DNA from: Nocardioides scoriae
Lineage (GTDB): Bacteria > Actinomycetota > Actinomycetes > Propionibacteriales > Nocardioidaceae
DNA length: 64,000 bases
Assembly: GCF_900104965.1 (NCBI RefSeq)
Contig: NZ_LT629757.1
Location: forward strand, 3,348,001-3,412,000
Reading direction: 5' to 3'
Position numbers and translations under genes: made by a program
In this document: in pieces, positions 53,478 through 62,076 of the stretch
Layout: each line of letters starts with the position of its first letter
How positions within the stretch are numbered: position 1 is the first letter of the stretch
The notes under the pieces: generated by a model
Databases searched by the model: none
What the model saw: the letters and a program-made list of their open reading frames with translations, nothing else
Told to the model about the DNA's origin: nothing

Positions 53478-54428
53478 TCAGCGCACCAGCGTCGTCACGG
53501 CGTACGACGCGACGAAGGTGAGCACCAGCGCCACCAGGGCGAGCACGAGCACCACCCGCCGACGCGTGGCGCCCCCGGCGTCCACCTGGGCGTCCACCTG
53601 GCGCCGTGCGGGGACGTCCGACCCCGGTGGGGCCAGCAGTGCCGCGGTGAAGCTGGTCACGTCGGGCCACCGGTCGTCGGGGTCGACCGCGAGCGCCCGC
53701 AGCACGGGCGCGTCCAGGTGGGCCGGCACGTCCGCGACCGTCGACGGCGCGGGCGGCAGCTGCGGGTCGACGAGCCCGGCCAGGCCGTCCTCGCGCACCA
53801 GCCGGCCGGTCAGCAGCACGTAGGTCACCGCGCCCAGCGCGTGCACGTCGGCCCGCTCGTCCAGGCGGCCCCCACGGGCCTGCTCCGGCGCGATGTAGGC
53901 CGGTGTGCCCACGACCTGGGTCAGCCCCGACGCGTGCGCGGTCGCCTTGGCCACCCCGAGGTCGGCCACCAGCAGCTCCGTGCCGCCGTCGGGACGCGAG
54001 CGCAGCAGCAGGTTCTGCGGCTTCACGTCGCGGTGCAGGATCCCCTGGCCGTGCAGCACCGCGAGCCCCAACCCCGCCTGTCGGACCAGGTCGAGGCAGT
54101 GCGCGACGTCGGGCCGCTCGGGGCGGGCGAGCAGGTCCGCGACGGTGCCGCGGTCGGCGTACGTCATCACGAAGTACGGCGTGCCGGACTCCGTCTCGCC
54201 GCTGTCGTGGACCCGGACCACGTGGTCGGCGTCGGCCCGGCGCAGGATCCGCGCCTCCTCCAGGAACCGCTCGCGGACGTCGAGCCGCTGGGCCCAGTTG
54301 TCGGCCAGCGCCTTGACCGCGACGTCGGAGTCGAGCTCCTCGTCGTGGTAGCGCCACACGGTGGCGAAGCCGCCCGCCCCGAGGCGCTCGACCTGGCGCA
54401 GCCGACCGAGCCGCTGCGGGAGTGACAT
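53478..54428 (-). CDS. Membrane Ser/Thr protein kinase (PknA/B-like)
   Basis: This 316-aa Hanks-type kinase has a C-terminal transmembrane helix (about residues 291-312) and almost no extracellular part. Motifs: glycine loop LGAGGFATVWR, VAVKALADN with the catalytic Lys, HRDVKPQN, and TPAYIAPEQARGG. The metal-binding DFG is changed to DLG (VADLGVAKA), still with the Asp. GTPYFVMTYA marks the hinge. The ATG has CACACT 6 nt upstream on the minus strand, predicting a leaderless mRNA. It is divergent from an ECF-type sigma factor gene 69 bp away, a possible signalling pair. Confidence 0.9.
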   Translation of the reverse strand: MSLPQRLGRLRQVERLGAGGFATVWRYHDEELDSDVAVKALADNWAQRLDVRERFLEEARILRRADADHVVRVHDSGETESGTPYFVMTYADRGTVADLLARPERPDVAHCLDLVRQAGLGLAVLHGQGILHRDVKPQNLLLRSRPDGGTELLVADLGVAKATAHASGLTQVVGTPAYIAPEQARGGRLDERADVHALGAVTYVLLTGRLVREDGLAGLVDPQLPPAPSTVADVPAHLDAPVLRALAVDPDDRWPDVTSFTAALLAPPGSDVPARRQVDAQVDAGGATRRRVVLVLALVALVLTFVASYAVTTLVR

Positions 54429-54497
54429 GTCGGTAGTGTGCACGAACCCGTCCCCACCACCCGGAGCACCACCCGGGGGAGCACCCGGAGGTCCACG

Positions 54498-55061
54498 GTG
54501 AGCACCACGCCCGACCGCGAGGAGCTGGAGGAGCTCGCCCGCCGTGCCGCGGGCGGTGACGCCGTGGCCCTGGAGGACCTGCTCGTCGCGGTCCAGCCGG
54601 GCGTGCGCCGCCTGGTCGGCCGGATGCTGGTGCACCCCCAGGACGCCGAGGAGGCGACCCAGGACGCGCTGCTCGCCGTGGCCCGCCACATCACCGGGTT
54701 CGAGGGCCGCAGCCGCTTCAGCACCTGGCTGCACACGGTCGCCGGCAACAGCGCCCGCTCGACGTACCGCACCCTGAAGCGGCGCAGCGCCGAGCACGCC
54801 GTCGACCAGCTGCCCGAGCGGCCCGACCCGCGCACCACCAGCGTGATCGCCGGCAGCCGGCTCGACCTCCTCGAGGCCCTCGAGACCCTCGGGCGCACCC
54901 GCCCCGAGCTCGTCGAGCCGGTGGTGCTGCGCGACGTGCACGAGCTCGACTACGCCGAGATCGCCCGGGTCCTCGACCTGCCGCTCGGGACCGTCAAGTC
55001 GCGCATCCACCACGCCCGCACGGCGCTGCGGCCTCTGCTGGCCGCCGCCGAGCCGACCTAG
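54498..55061 (+). CDS. ECF-type RNA polymerase sigma factor
   Basis: This 187-aa protein has region 2 (VRRLVGRMLVHPQDAEEATQDALLAVARHITGFEGRSRFSTWLHTVAGN, near residues 35-85) and region 4 (LDYAEIARVLDLPLGTVKSRIHHARTALRPLL, near 145-180). A GTG with GGAGG upstream at 54498 was chosen over an in-frame GTG at 54438. There is no anti-sigma factor gene next to it. The divergent kinase could play a regulatory role. Its own target promoter is not identifiable from the sequence. Confidence 0.9.
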   Translation: MSTTPDREELEELARRAAGGDAVALEDLLVAVQPGVRRLVGRMLVHPQDAEEATQDALLAVARHITGFEGRSRFSTWLHTVAGNSARSTYRTLKRRSAEHAVDQLPERPDPRTTSVIAGSRLDLLEALETLGRTRPELVEPVVLRDVHELDYAEIARVLDLPLGTVKSRIHHARTALRPLLAAAEPT

Positions 55062-55099
55062 CGCCGGCCGATTCCCGGCCGATCCCCGGGCCCCACCCC

Positions 55100-55849
55100 T
55101 CAGAGGTCGGCGAGCAGGTCCTGCATGCGGCCGATCTCGACGGTCTGGCTGGCGCTGACGTCGTCGCGCAGCTCGCCGACGCGGGCGTCGGTGCCGCCGA
55201 GCGCGGTCTCCTGGGCCATCGCGACCGCGCCCTCGTGGTGGCCGATCATCGAGGTGAGGAAGAGCCGGTCGAAGCGTGCGCCCCGGGCCTCGGCGAGCGC
55301 GTCGAGCTGCGGGCGGGTCAGCATGCCCTGCATCTCCAGGTGGCCGTGCGAGCCGTGGTCGGCCGCCGACGCGTCGGCAGCGCTCGGCACCGGGAGGCCG
55401 CGCTCGGCCAGCCAGGCGGCCATCATCGAGATCTCGGGGCCCTGGGAGGCCTCGATGCGCCCGGCCAGACGACGCACGCGCGGGTCCTGGGCGCGGCGGG
55501 CGGCGAGCTCGGTCATCTCCAGCGCCTGGCCGTGGTGCGGGACCATCATCTGCATGAACATCTCGTCGTCGTGGCTCCACTCGCGCTCGACGACGTCCTC
55601 GCCCTCCGGCAGCAAGGTGGCGTCCTCGCCGGGCTCCCCGCCCTGCACCACGCGGGGGCCCTCCTCGCCCCCCGAGGTCCGGGGCGAGGGCGACGCGGAG
55701 GCCGGAGCGCTCGCCGCCCTGCCCGCAGTCCCCGCCTCGTCGTCGGTGCCGGCGCACCCCGTGAGCAGCACGGCGCCGGCCAGCAGCCACGCGCCGCGCG
55801 TGCGTGCGGTCGGCACCCGTCGGCCGGTGGTGGTCCCCGAGACAGCCAC
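55100..55849 (-). CDS. DUF305 lipoprotein
   Basis: This 249-aa putative lipoprotein has lipobox LTGC (Cys near residue 32), a Ser/Pro/Glu linker, then a four-helix DUF305 domain. It carries two His-rich motifs, HDDEMFMQMMVPHHGQALEM and LTSMIGHHEGAVAM, which resemble metal-binding pairs of the ferritin-like type. The role is unknown; copper or iron handling has been suggested for relatives. It is divergent from the LVIVD protein gene, with which DUF305 genes are often paired. aggga lies before the GTG. Confidence 0.88.
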   Translation of the reverse strand: MAVSGTTTGRRVPTARTRGAWLLAGAVLLTGCAGTDDEAGTAGRAASAPASASPSPRTSGGEEGPRVVQGGEPGEDATLLPEGEDVVEREWSHDDEMFMQMMVPHHGQALEMTELAARRAQDPRVRRLAGRIEASQGPEISMMAAWLAERGLPVPSAADASAADHGSHGHLEMQGMLTRPQLDALAEARGARFDRLFLTSMIGHHEGAVAMAQETALGGTDARVGELRDDVSASQTVEIGRMQDLLADL

Positions 55850-55913
55850 GGTCGGTCCCTTCGCGTCGGTAACGAAACCGGAACGATCCCAGCGGTAGGG
55901 GTGCGTCCCGCCC

Positions 55914-55980
55914 TTTACACCTCAGTTCACCACACGGTACGACGGGGGTGACACCGGCGGAGAACCCGCCGGGTCGTCAC
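55914..55980 (+). promoter_or_regulatory. Promoter and leader hairpin of the LVIVD gene
   Basis: TTTACA (55914-55919) and TACGAC (55938-55943) with an 18-bp spacer form a candidate promoter. In the leader, GTGAC...GTCAC (55948-55980) encloses a 7-bp CCGGCGG/CCGCCGG stem just before the coding start. Confidence 0.4.
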
Positions 55981-55994
55981 GAAAGGTCTCGGGA

Positions 55995-57554
55995 ATGCAC
56001 CTCCAACGACGGCGTGCGCACACGCCGCTGCGCCGCGCGGCGCTCGTCACCGCCTCGCTCGCCAGCCTCGGTCTCCTGGCCACCGCCGGGCCGGTCGTGG
56101 CCTCGCAGGGCGAGGCGAGCGAGTCCACCTCCGACCCCCGCTGCGACACGGCGGCCGAGAAGAAGAAGCTCGCGAGGGCCGGCGACAACTTCGCGCTCGC
56201 CTGCCTGCCGGGCGAGGACTTCCGCCAGGGCCGGCCGTCGGCCGCCGCCCTCGAGGCCGGCCAGCGGGCGTCCAGCAAGAACATGAAGCTGCTGGCCAAC
56301 GTGCCCAAGCAGGGCGCCTTCGCGGAGTCGGGCGCCTACAACAGCGACCTGGCGTTCAAGGGCAGGTACGCCTTCGCCGGCAACTACTACGGCTTCACGG
56401 TCTACGACATCAGCAAGCCGCGCAAGCCCAAGGCGGTCACGCAGTACGTCTGCCCCGGCGGCCAGGGCGACGTCTCGGTCTCGGGCGACATCCTGGTCTT
56501 CAGCGTCGACTCGAGCCGCAGCAGCAGCTCGTGCAGCGACAGCACCCCGACGCCGGCGAGCGAGAAGACCGCGTGGGAGGGCCTGCGCATCTTCGACATC
56601 AGCAACCCGCGCAACCCGCAGTACGTCAAGGCCATCGAGACCGACTGCGGCTCGCACACCAACTCGCTGGCCCCCAGCAAGGACGGCAAGGACGTCTACG
56701 TCTACGTCTCGTCGTACTCCCCGAGCGCGGACTTCCCCGACTGCCAGCCGGCGCACGACAAGATCAGCGTCGTCAAGATCCCGGCCTCGGCCCCGCGCGA
56801 CGCGGCCGTGGTCAACGAGCCGGTGCTGTTCCCCGACGGCGGCTACGCCGGCGGCGTCCGCGGCGACGGGGTGCGCAACAGCGCCACGACCGGCTGCCAC
56901 GACATCACGACGTACCCCCGCAAGGACGTCGCGGCCGGCGCCTGCATGGGCGACGGCGTGCTGATCGACATCAGCGACCGCGAGAACCCCGTGGTGACCG
57001 AGCGGGTCCAGGACACCGAGAACTTCGCGTTCTGGCACTCCGCGACCTTCAACGACCGCGGCACCAAGGTCGTGTTCACCGACGAGCTCGGGGGCGGCGG
57101 CGCAGCCACGTGCAACCCGCGGGTGGGCAGCACCAAGGGAGCCAACGGCATCTACGACATCGTCGCCGGCAAGCTGCAGTTCAAGAGCTACTACAAGATG
57201 CCGCGCACCCAGTCCGACACCGAGAACTGCGTGGCCCACAACGGCTCGCTGATCCCCGTCAAGGGCAAGGACGTGATGGTCCAGGCGTGGTACCAGGGCG
57301 GCATCTCGGTCTACGACTTCACCACCTCCTCCAAGCCCAAGGAGATCGGCTGGTTCGACCGTGGTCCGCTGTCGAGCCGCGAGCTGCAGCTGGGCGGCTC
57401 GTGGTCGGCGTACTACTACAACGGGTTCATCTACTCCAACGACATCCAGAAGGGCCTCGACGTGCTCGAGCTGCGTGACAAGCGCACCGACTCGGCCCGC
57501 AAGGTGCGGATGAGCGTGCTGAACCCGCAGGCGCAGACGACCTACCGTCGCTGA
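55995..57554 (+). CDS. Secreted LVIVD-repeat protein (beta-propeller-like)
   Basis: This 519-aa exported protein has a signal peptide (about residues 1-36, ending VVAS). A head with one Cys pair comes next, then repeated strands of the LVIVD type (YGFTVYDISKPRKPKAV, LRIFDISNPRNPQYVKAIE, VLIDISDRENPVVTERV, ISVYDFTTSSKPKEIGW, LDVLELRD), suggesting a propeller. At least eight Cys are spread over the loops, which fits a protein exposed outside the cell. Its function is not known. It is divergent from the DUF305 lipoprotein. Confidence 0.85.
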   Translation: MHLQRRRAHTPLRRAALVTASLASLGLLATAGPVVASQGEASESTSDPRCDTAAEKKKLARAGDNFALACLPGEDFRQGRPSAAALEAGQRASSKNMKLLANVPKQGAFAESGAYNSDLAFKGRYAFAGNYYGFTVYDISKPRKPKAVTQYVCPGGQGDVSVSGDILVFSVDSSRSSSSCSDSTPTPASEKTAWEGLRIFDISNPRNPQYVKAIETDCGSHTNSLAPSKDGKDVYVYVSSYSPSADFPDCQPAHDKISVVKIPASAPRDAAVVNEPVLFPDGGYAGGVRGDGVRNSATTGCHDITTYPRKDVAAGACMGDGVLIDISDRENPVVTERVQDTENFAFWHSATFNDRGTKVVFTDELGGGGAATCNPRVGSTKGANGIYDIVAGKLQFKSYYKMPRTQSDTENCVAHNGSLIPVKGKDVMVQAWYQGGISVYDFTTSSKPKEIGWFDRGPLSSRELQLGGSWSAYYYNGFIYSNDIQKGLDVLELRDKRTDSARKVRMSVLNPQAQTTYRR

Positions 57555-57559
57555 GCCCC

Positions 57560-57605
57560 GGTCGGGCAGCTGAGCACCCCCCGCGGATCGCTCAGCTGCC
57601 CGACC
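57560..57605. terminator. 16-bp-stem bidirectional terminator
   Basis: Perfect inverted repeat 57560-57575 with 57590-57605 around a 14-nt loop, between two convergent genes. It overlaps the last codons of the minus-strand gene. Confidence 0.75.
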
Positions 57606-58689
57606 CCACCACCACCCGGGAGGTGGAGGTGACCACGTCCTCGCACTCACCCGCGAGGTCGCAGCGCTTGACCCACCAGCGGCTCGACTCGGGATCGGCG
57701 GTCGCCGTGCCGGTGAGGTAGAGGTGGTCCGCGTCGGCCCAGTCGATGCGGACGGTGAACTGCGGCAGCAGGAACGACGCGACCATCCGGCGCCGCGACT
57801 CGGTCTCGAAGACCGCCACCTCGCCGGGCCCGTAGCCGTCGCTGTCGCTCGGGATCGCCAGCACCCGGCTGCTGTCGGGGCTGAAGGCGCCGCGCTGCTG
57901 GGCGGTGCGCCAGTCGCAGGTGCGCCACCACGAGGTCTCGTCGTCGCTCTCCGCGACCTCGCGCTGGCGCGGGGTCGGCAGCACCTGCAGGCAGCTGTTG
58001 CCGCCCTCGGCCGAGGCGGACCCGTCGGGGCCGACCGACCCCACCAGCCACTGCCCGTCGGGGCTGGCTACCAGGTCCGCCATGCCCACGCCCACGAGCC
58101 GGCTGCGGCTCTCGCCCGGCGTCCAGAGGCTGGTCGCGGGCTGGCCGTCGACGTCCTCCTGCACCAGCACGTCGGGGCCGACGAACTGCGGCGTGGGCGG
58201 CAGCGAGGTGTCCGGCTGGGCCAGGCCCGCCGTGACGTCGCCGTTGGACACGTCCCAGACCGAGAGGTGGTCGGCCTGCACGTCGTACCCCACGACGCGC
58301 TCGGCGGCGGTGTCGAGGTCCCAGCGCGGCATCTGACCCAGTCGGTAGGAGGTGCCGCTGCGCAGCACGACCCACAGCGACCCGGCGCCGCGCGCCGGTG
58401 GGTCGGCCCGCATCGAGACCACCCACCCGTTGGCGGTGCGTGCCAGCTGGTCGGGCACGCCGGGGCGGTCGAAGGGGACCGTCGTGCCTCCGTCGTGGAT
58501 GACGCCGTCGGTGAGGTAGAGCAGCGACCCGGGGGCCGCGGACCGGGTGCTGTCCGGGGTGGACCCGGCGCTGCGTGCTGCGGCCGGGGCGGAGGCCGGG
58601 GCGTCACCGCGCACGGTCGCGGCCAGGGAGCCGCCGACGGTGCCCACGACTGCGGCCGCCGCGACGGCGACGACGGTGGTGCGGTTCAT
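57592..58689 (-). CDS. Secreted or anchored beta-propeller-like protein, unknown
   Basis: This 365-aa protein has a hydrophobic N-terminus (residues 1-25: signal peptide or membrane anchor). The rest is a repetitive beta-rich body of WD40/TolB-like strands (WVVSMRADPP, LSVWDVSNGDV, MADLVASPDGQWLVGSV, GAFSPDSSRVLAIPSDSDGYGPGEVAVFE). Two Cys near the C-terminus (KRCDLAGECED) could form a disulfide. It has no family name that I recognise. A cAGGAGGG ribosome binding site precedes the ATG. Confidence 0.7.
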   Translation of the reverse strand: MNRTTVVAVAAAAVVGTVGGSLAATVRGDAPASAPAAARSAGSTPDSTRSAAPGSLLYLTDGVIHDGGTTVPFDRPGVPDQLARTANGWVVSMRADPPARGAGSLWVVLRSGTSYRLGQMPRWDLDTAAERVVGYDVQADHLSVWDVSNGDVTAGLAQPDTSLPPTPQFVGPDVLVQEDVDGQPATSLWTPGESRSRLVGVGMADLVASPDGQWLVGSVGPDGSASAEGGNSCLQVLPTPRQREVAESDDETSWWRTCDWRTAQQRGAFSPDSSRVLAIPSDSDGYGPGEVAVFETESRRRMVASFLLPQFTVRIDWADADHLYLTGTATADPESSRWWVKRCDLAGECEDVVTSTSRVVVGSGS

Positions 58690-58795
58690 GGGCCCTCCTG
58701 GCGCTCGGTGCCTGCACCAGGTGAGAGTCCGCGCGGGGCCATCCGGTTCCGGCGATCTCACCGTAGTGCGGGGACGCCCGTCGCCGGGGCCCGCG

Positions 58796-59788
58796 TCAGG
58801 CGGCGGGCGCGTCCCCGGCGACCAGCCCCGGACCGTCGTACGCCGCCGCGGTCGCCGCCCGCGGCACGACGACCCGCAGCGCGTTGCGCTCGACGCGGAA
58901 GTCGACGGGGGTGGCCAGCGCCAGCTCGCCGTCGAGGTTGAACGGCCGGGGCGCGTCGGTGTGCACGCGCACGCGGCGGGTGAGCAGGTGGTCGACCTGG
59001 TCGTGCTCGACGAAGCTGCCGTCCTTGAGGAACCGCGCGATCGAGACGTGGTCGCGCAGCCGGCCGCGGCGGATGGCGTAGACGTCGAGCCGGTGGTCGT
59101 CGAGCGAGGCGGTGGGCGACACCGCGTTGCCGCCGCCGTAGTGGCGCCCGTTGCCCACCGCCAGCTGCAGCAGGTCCTCGAGCTCGAGCGTCTCGTGGTC
59201 GCCGTCGGGGAACTCCAGGCGTGCCGAGAACGGCTCGTGGTGGCGGTACGCCGAGAGCGTGGCCACCGGGTAGGCCAGCGGGCCGAGGCGGCGCTTGAGC
59301 ACCGGGCGCAGCCGCTCGGTGACGCCGATCGACAGGCCGGTCGAGGCGACGTTGAGGAAGGACCGGCAGACCGACGCCGTGCCGGGGCCGTAGGCGCGCG
59401 CCCGGCCGAGGTCGACGTCGACGACCTTGCCGACCGCCAGCGTGCGGGTGGCCTCGGCCAGGTCGGTGGGGATGGTCAGGGTGCGGGCGAAGTCGTTGGC
59501 GGTCCCGAGCGGGAGCACCCCCAGGACGGTCCCGGTGCCGGCGACCATCCCGGCCGCGGCCGAGAGGCTGCCGTCGCCGCCCCCGACGACCAGCAGGTCC
59601 GGGGCCTCGGCCAGCGCCCCGTCGAGGGCGGCCAGCAGGCCACCGCCCGCGGGTGCGGCGTGCACCCGGGCGTGGCCCAGCCCGGCGGCGTCGAGCAGGC
59701 GGCGCACGTCGGCGACGGCCTGGACCCCGCGTCGCGACCCGGCGTTGAGGACCACGGAGACGGACTGGGTGGGGGGTGCGACGGCCAT
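58796..59788 (-). CDS. Diacylglycerol kinase-like lipid kinase (second)
   Basis: This 330-aa paralogue of the kinase at 9843 has VVLNAGSRRG at the start, VVGGGDGSLSAAAGM and LGVLPLGTANDFARTLTIP for ATP, and a C-terminal beta-rich half with NGRHYGGGNAVSPTASLDDHRLDVY. The GTGND of the first kinase is GTAND here. The ATG has TACGCT (59795-59800, minus strand) 6 nt upstream. It lies next to a patatin-like phospholipase, so both may act on membrane lipids. Confidence 0.88.
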   Translation of the reverse strand: MAVAPPTQSVSVVLNAGSRRGVQAVADVRRLLDAAGLGHARVHAAPAGGGLLAALDGALAEAPDLLVVGGGDGSLSAAAGMVAGTGTVLGVLPLGTANDFARTLTIPTDLAEATRTLAVGKVVDVDLGRARAYGPGTASVCRSFLNVASTGLSIGVTERLRPVLKRRLGPLAYPVATLSAYRHHEPFSARLEFPDGDHETLELEDLLQLAVGNGRHYGGGNAVSPTASLDDHRLDVYAIRRGRLRDHVSIARFLKDGSFVEHDQVDHLLTRRVRVHTDAPRPFNLDGELALATPVDFRVERNALRVVVPRAATAAAYDGPGLVAGDAPAA

Positions 59789-59873
59789 GCTCCGAGCGTA
59801 GGTCGCAGCCGTGAAGGCGCCCCGTGAAGTGCCTGTGCCGAGCCTGAGAAGGGGGGAGGCGGGCCGCGGACGC

Positions 59874-60926
59874 TCAGGCCACCCGGGAGCGGCGGTCCCA
59901 CAGCCGCAGCACCCGGCGATGGTGCAGCGTGCCGGAGGGCACCTCGGCCGGGGCGACGTCGTCCCGGGCTGCCTGCTCCCGGCTCGCCTGCTCCTGGGCC
60001 GCCGCGTCCTGGGCGGCCAGCTCGGCGGCCAGCGCGCTCGAGAGCTCCATCTCGCGCAGGTCCTCGAGCACCTGCTCGGCGGCCGCGCGGCCGTCGTCCA
60101 TGTGCTGGCGGGTGTGGGTGAAGTCGGTCATCCGGATGCCGAGGTCGGGGGTGGTCATCCGGTGGACGGTGACGCCGGGGCCGAGGTCCGGAGCGGGGGC
60201 CGAGCGCATCGCGACGCCCAGCGAGGCCACGAGCACGTCGATGGGGGTGCGGCCGCGCGGGAGCCGGGGCGGCAGGCTGGCGTCGAGGACGAAGACGCGC
60301 GTCGGGGCGAGGTCGGCCGCGCCCCGGATCGGAACGTTGTCGGCGACGCCGCCGTCGACGTGGAGGCCGGGGTGGCCGCAGCCGGCGGGCAGGTCGACCG
60401 GGGCGAAGACGGCGGGCACGGCCGCCGAGGCGAGCAGCAGCCGGGCCAGGTCGCCGTGGCGGTGGTAGACGGCGGAGTCGCCGGCCAGCGGGGTCGTCAC
60501 CACGCGCACCGGGGTGGGCAGGTCCTCGAGGCGGTCGACGGGCTTCCAGTCGTCGATCAGCCGGGCCAGGGCGGCCGACGAGAACAGGTAGGGCCGCTGC
60601 CGCACCAGGTGGCCGACCCGGGTCAGGGTGCCGCCCGGGAAGATGTCGCGGGTCGTCATCTGCAGCCACTTGCCGCGCAGCTCGCGCACCCGGGCCCGGT
60701 CGGGGCGCACGCCCATGAAGGCCGCGTTGAGGGCGCCGACCGAGGTCCCCACCAGCGCGTGGGGCACGATGCCGGCGTCGAGCAGGACCTCGAGCATGCC
60801 CACCTGGACGGCCCCGCGGGCGGCCCCCCCGGAGAGCACGAAGACGTTGCGGTGCTCGCCGACCCGGGTGGCGGGGAGGGCCGGCGCGTGCGGCTCGCTG
60901 CCGTGGTCGTGACCGGTGCCGTTCAT
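59874..60926 (-). CDS. Patatin-like phospholipase
   Basis: This 350-aa cytoplasmic-type patatin lipase/phospholipase has an oxyanion hole in SGGAARGAVQVGML, nucleophile S62 in GTSVGALNAAF, and the dyad Asp D191 in VDGGVADNVP. About 30 residues of His/Pro/Ala sequence precede the core. The C-terminal 70 residues are charged and helical (many Ala, Gln and Glu). The start is an ATG with gaggagg just upstream. The next gap contains a perfect -35 on this strand (TTGACA at 61040-61045). Confidence 0.85.
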   Translation of the reverse strand: MNGTGHDHGSEPHAPALPATRVGEHRNVFVLSGGAARGAVQVGMLEVLLDAGIVPHALVGTSVGALNAAFMGVRPDRARVRELRGKWLQMTTRDIFPGGTLTRVGHLVRQRPYLFSSAALARLIDDWKPVDRLEDLPTPVRVVTTPLAGDSAVYHRHGDLARLLLASAAVPAVFAPVDLPAGCGHPGLHVDGGVADNVPIRGAADLAPTRVFVLDASLPPRLPRGRTPIDVLVASLGVAMRSAPAPDLGPGVTVHRMTTPDLGIRMTDFTHTRQHMDDGRAAAEQVLEDLREMELSSALAAELAAQDAAAQEQASREQAARDDVAPAEVPSGTLHHRRVLRLWDRRSRVA

Positions 60927-61016
60927 GTCGCCTCCTCGGGGGATCGGTGCGTGGTGCGGGGGGACCTGCCTCGGACGGGGGTGGGGTGTGCTCCTCATGA
61001 TGGCGAGCGACGAGTC

Positions 61017-61045
61017 CGCTTTGCAGCAAAACGGGCAAATGTCAA
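61017..61045 (-). promoter_or_regulatory. Candidate patatin gene promoter
   Basis: On the minus strand TTGACA (61040-61045) is a consensus -35, but the -10 position 17 bp away reads AAAGCG, which is poor. The 61012-61060 stretch is AT-richer than most of the window. Confidence 0.3.
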
Positions 61046-61186
61046 GGTTTGGGAAGTGCGTGTCGTCCTGATGGGGTTCGTACCCCAAGGGCCCGACCTC
61101 ACGCCCGGTGCCGGCCCCTGTGTAGCGAAGTCGTGTTTCGGCGACGTGTCCGGACCACGACCGGTGGACGGCCGGCGACCGCCGGG

Positions 61187-62026
61187 TCAGTGCTGCTCGG
61201 CCGGGCACCACCACGTGGTGCGGCTCCCGACCGTGGCCCGGGTCATCTCCGCACCGCACCGGGGGCAGTGCCGGCCGCGTCCCCGGTGGGGGACGACCTC
61301 GCCGGTGTGCACCCCGCCCTGGCGGATGGCCGAGCGGATGCCCTGGCGCAGCGCCCGCCGCAGCGCGTCGAGCTCGTCGGTGCCCAGCTCGCCGACGGGG
61401 CGCAGCGGCGAGAGCCGCGCCTGCCAGAGGACCTCGTCGGCGAGCAGGTTGCCGACGCCGGCGAGCGTCGCCTGGTCGAGCAGCCGGGCCTTGAGCGGGG
61501 CGGTGCCCCGTCCGACCCGGGCGCGGAACTCCTCGCGGCCGATCTCGCCGGCGTCGGGCCCCAGGGCGTCGAGGTCGGGGTCGAGCCGCACCCGGCCGAG
61601 CCGGCGCTTGTCGAGGAGCCGCAGCCGGCCGCCGTCGTCGAAGGTGAGCGTGAAGCGGTACCACTCCTCCTTGCGAGGACGCGTCGCCCCGGAGGGCCCC
61701 GGGGCGTCACCGCCCTCGCGCGAGCCGTCCTCGTCGGGCTCCTCCACCAGGATCCGGCCGCTCATGCCCAGGTGCAGCCCGAGCAGGGGGCCGGGACCGC
61801 CGCGCGAGGCGACGGCCGACGCGGGCGCGGAGGTCTCGCACCACATCAGCTTGCCGCGGCGGTGGGCTGCGGTGAGGTGGCGGTCGAGCAGGGCCGCGCG
61901 GATCTCGCCGGGACGGTGCGGGCGGCACTCGTAGGTGTCGTGGTCGTCCACCTCGACGATGCGTCGGCCCAGCCCGGAGGCCTCGATGACCTGGCGGGCG
62001 GACTCGACCTCGGGAAGCTCCGGCAC
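61187..62026 (-). CDS. Fpg/Nei family DNA glycosylase
   Basis: This 279-aa base-excision repair enzyme removes oxidised bases and cuts the abasic site. N-terminal PELPEVE supplies the catalytic Pro2/Glu3, and GKLMWC with LGLHLGMSGRILVEE gives the family core. A helix-two-turns-helix segment (LLDQATLAGVGNLLADEVLWQARLSP) follows. The C-terminal zinc finger starts as CPRCG but ends WWCPAEQH, so the expected fourth Cys is missing. The glutamate or final His would have to replace it. The GTG has CACACT 6 nt upstream. Confidence 0.88.
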   Translation of the reverse strand: MPELPEVESARQVIEASGLGRRIVEVDDHDTYECRPHRPGEIRAALLDRHLTAAHRRGKLMWCETSAPASAVASRGGPGPLLGLHLGMSGRILVEEPDEDGSREGGDAPGPSGATRPRKEEWYRFTLTFDDGGRLRLLDKRRLGRVRLDPDLDALGPDAGEIGREEFRARVGRGTAPLKARLLDQATLAGVGNLLADEVLWQARLSPLRPVGELGTDELDALRRALRQGIRSAIRQGGVHTGEVVPHRGRGRHCPRCGAEMTRATVGSRTTWWCPAEQH

Positions 62027-62076
62027 CGCGCCAGTGTGGCCGAGGGGTCCTCACGCGGGTCGGGCATCCTGGGGGC

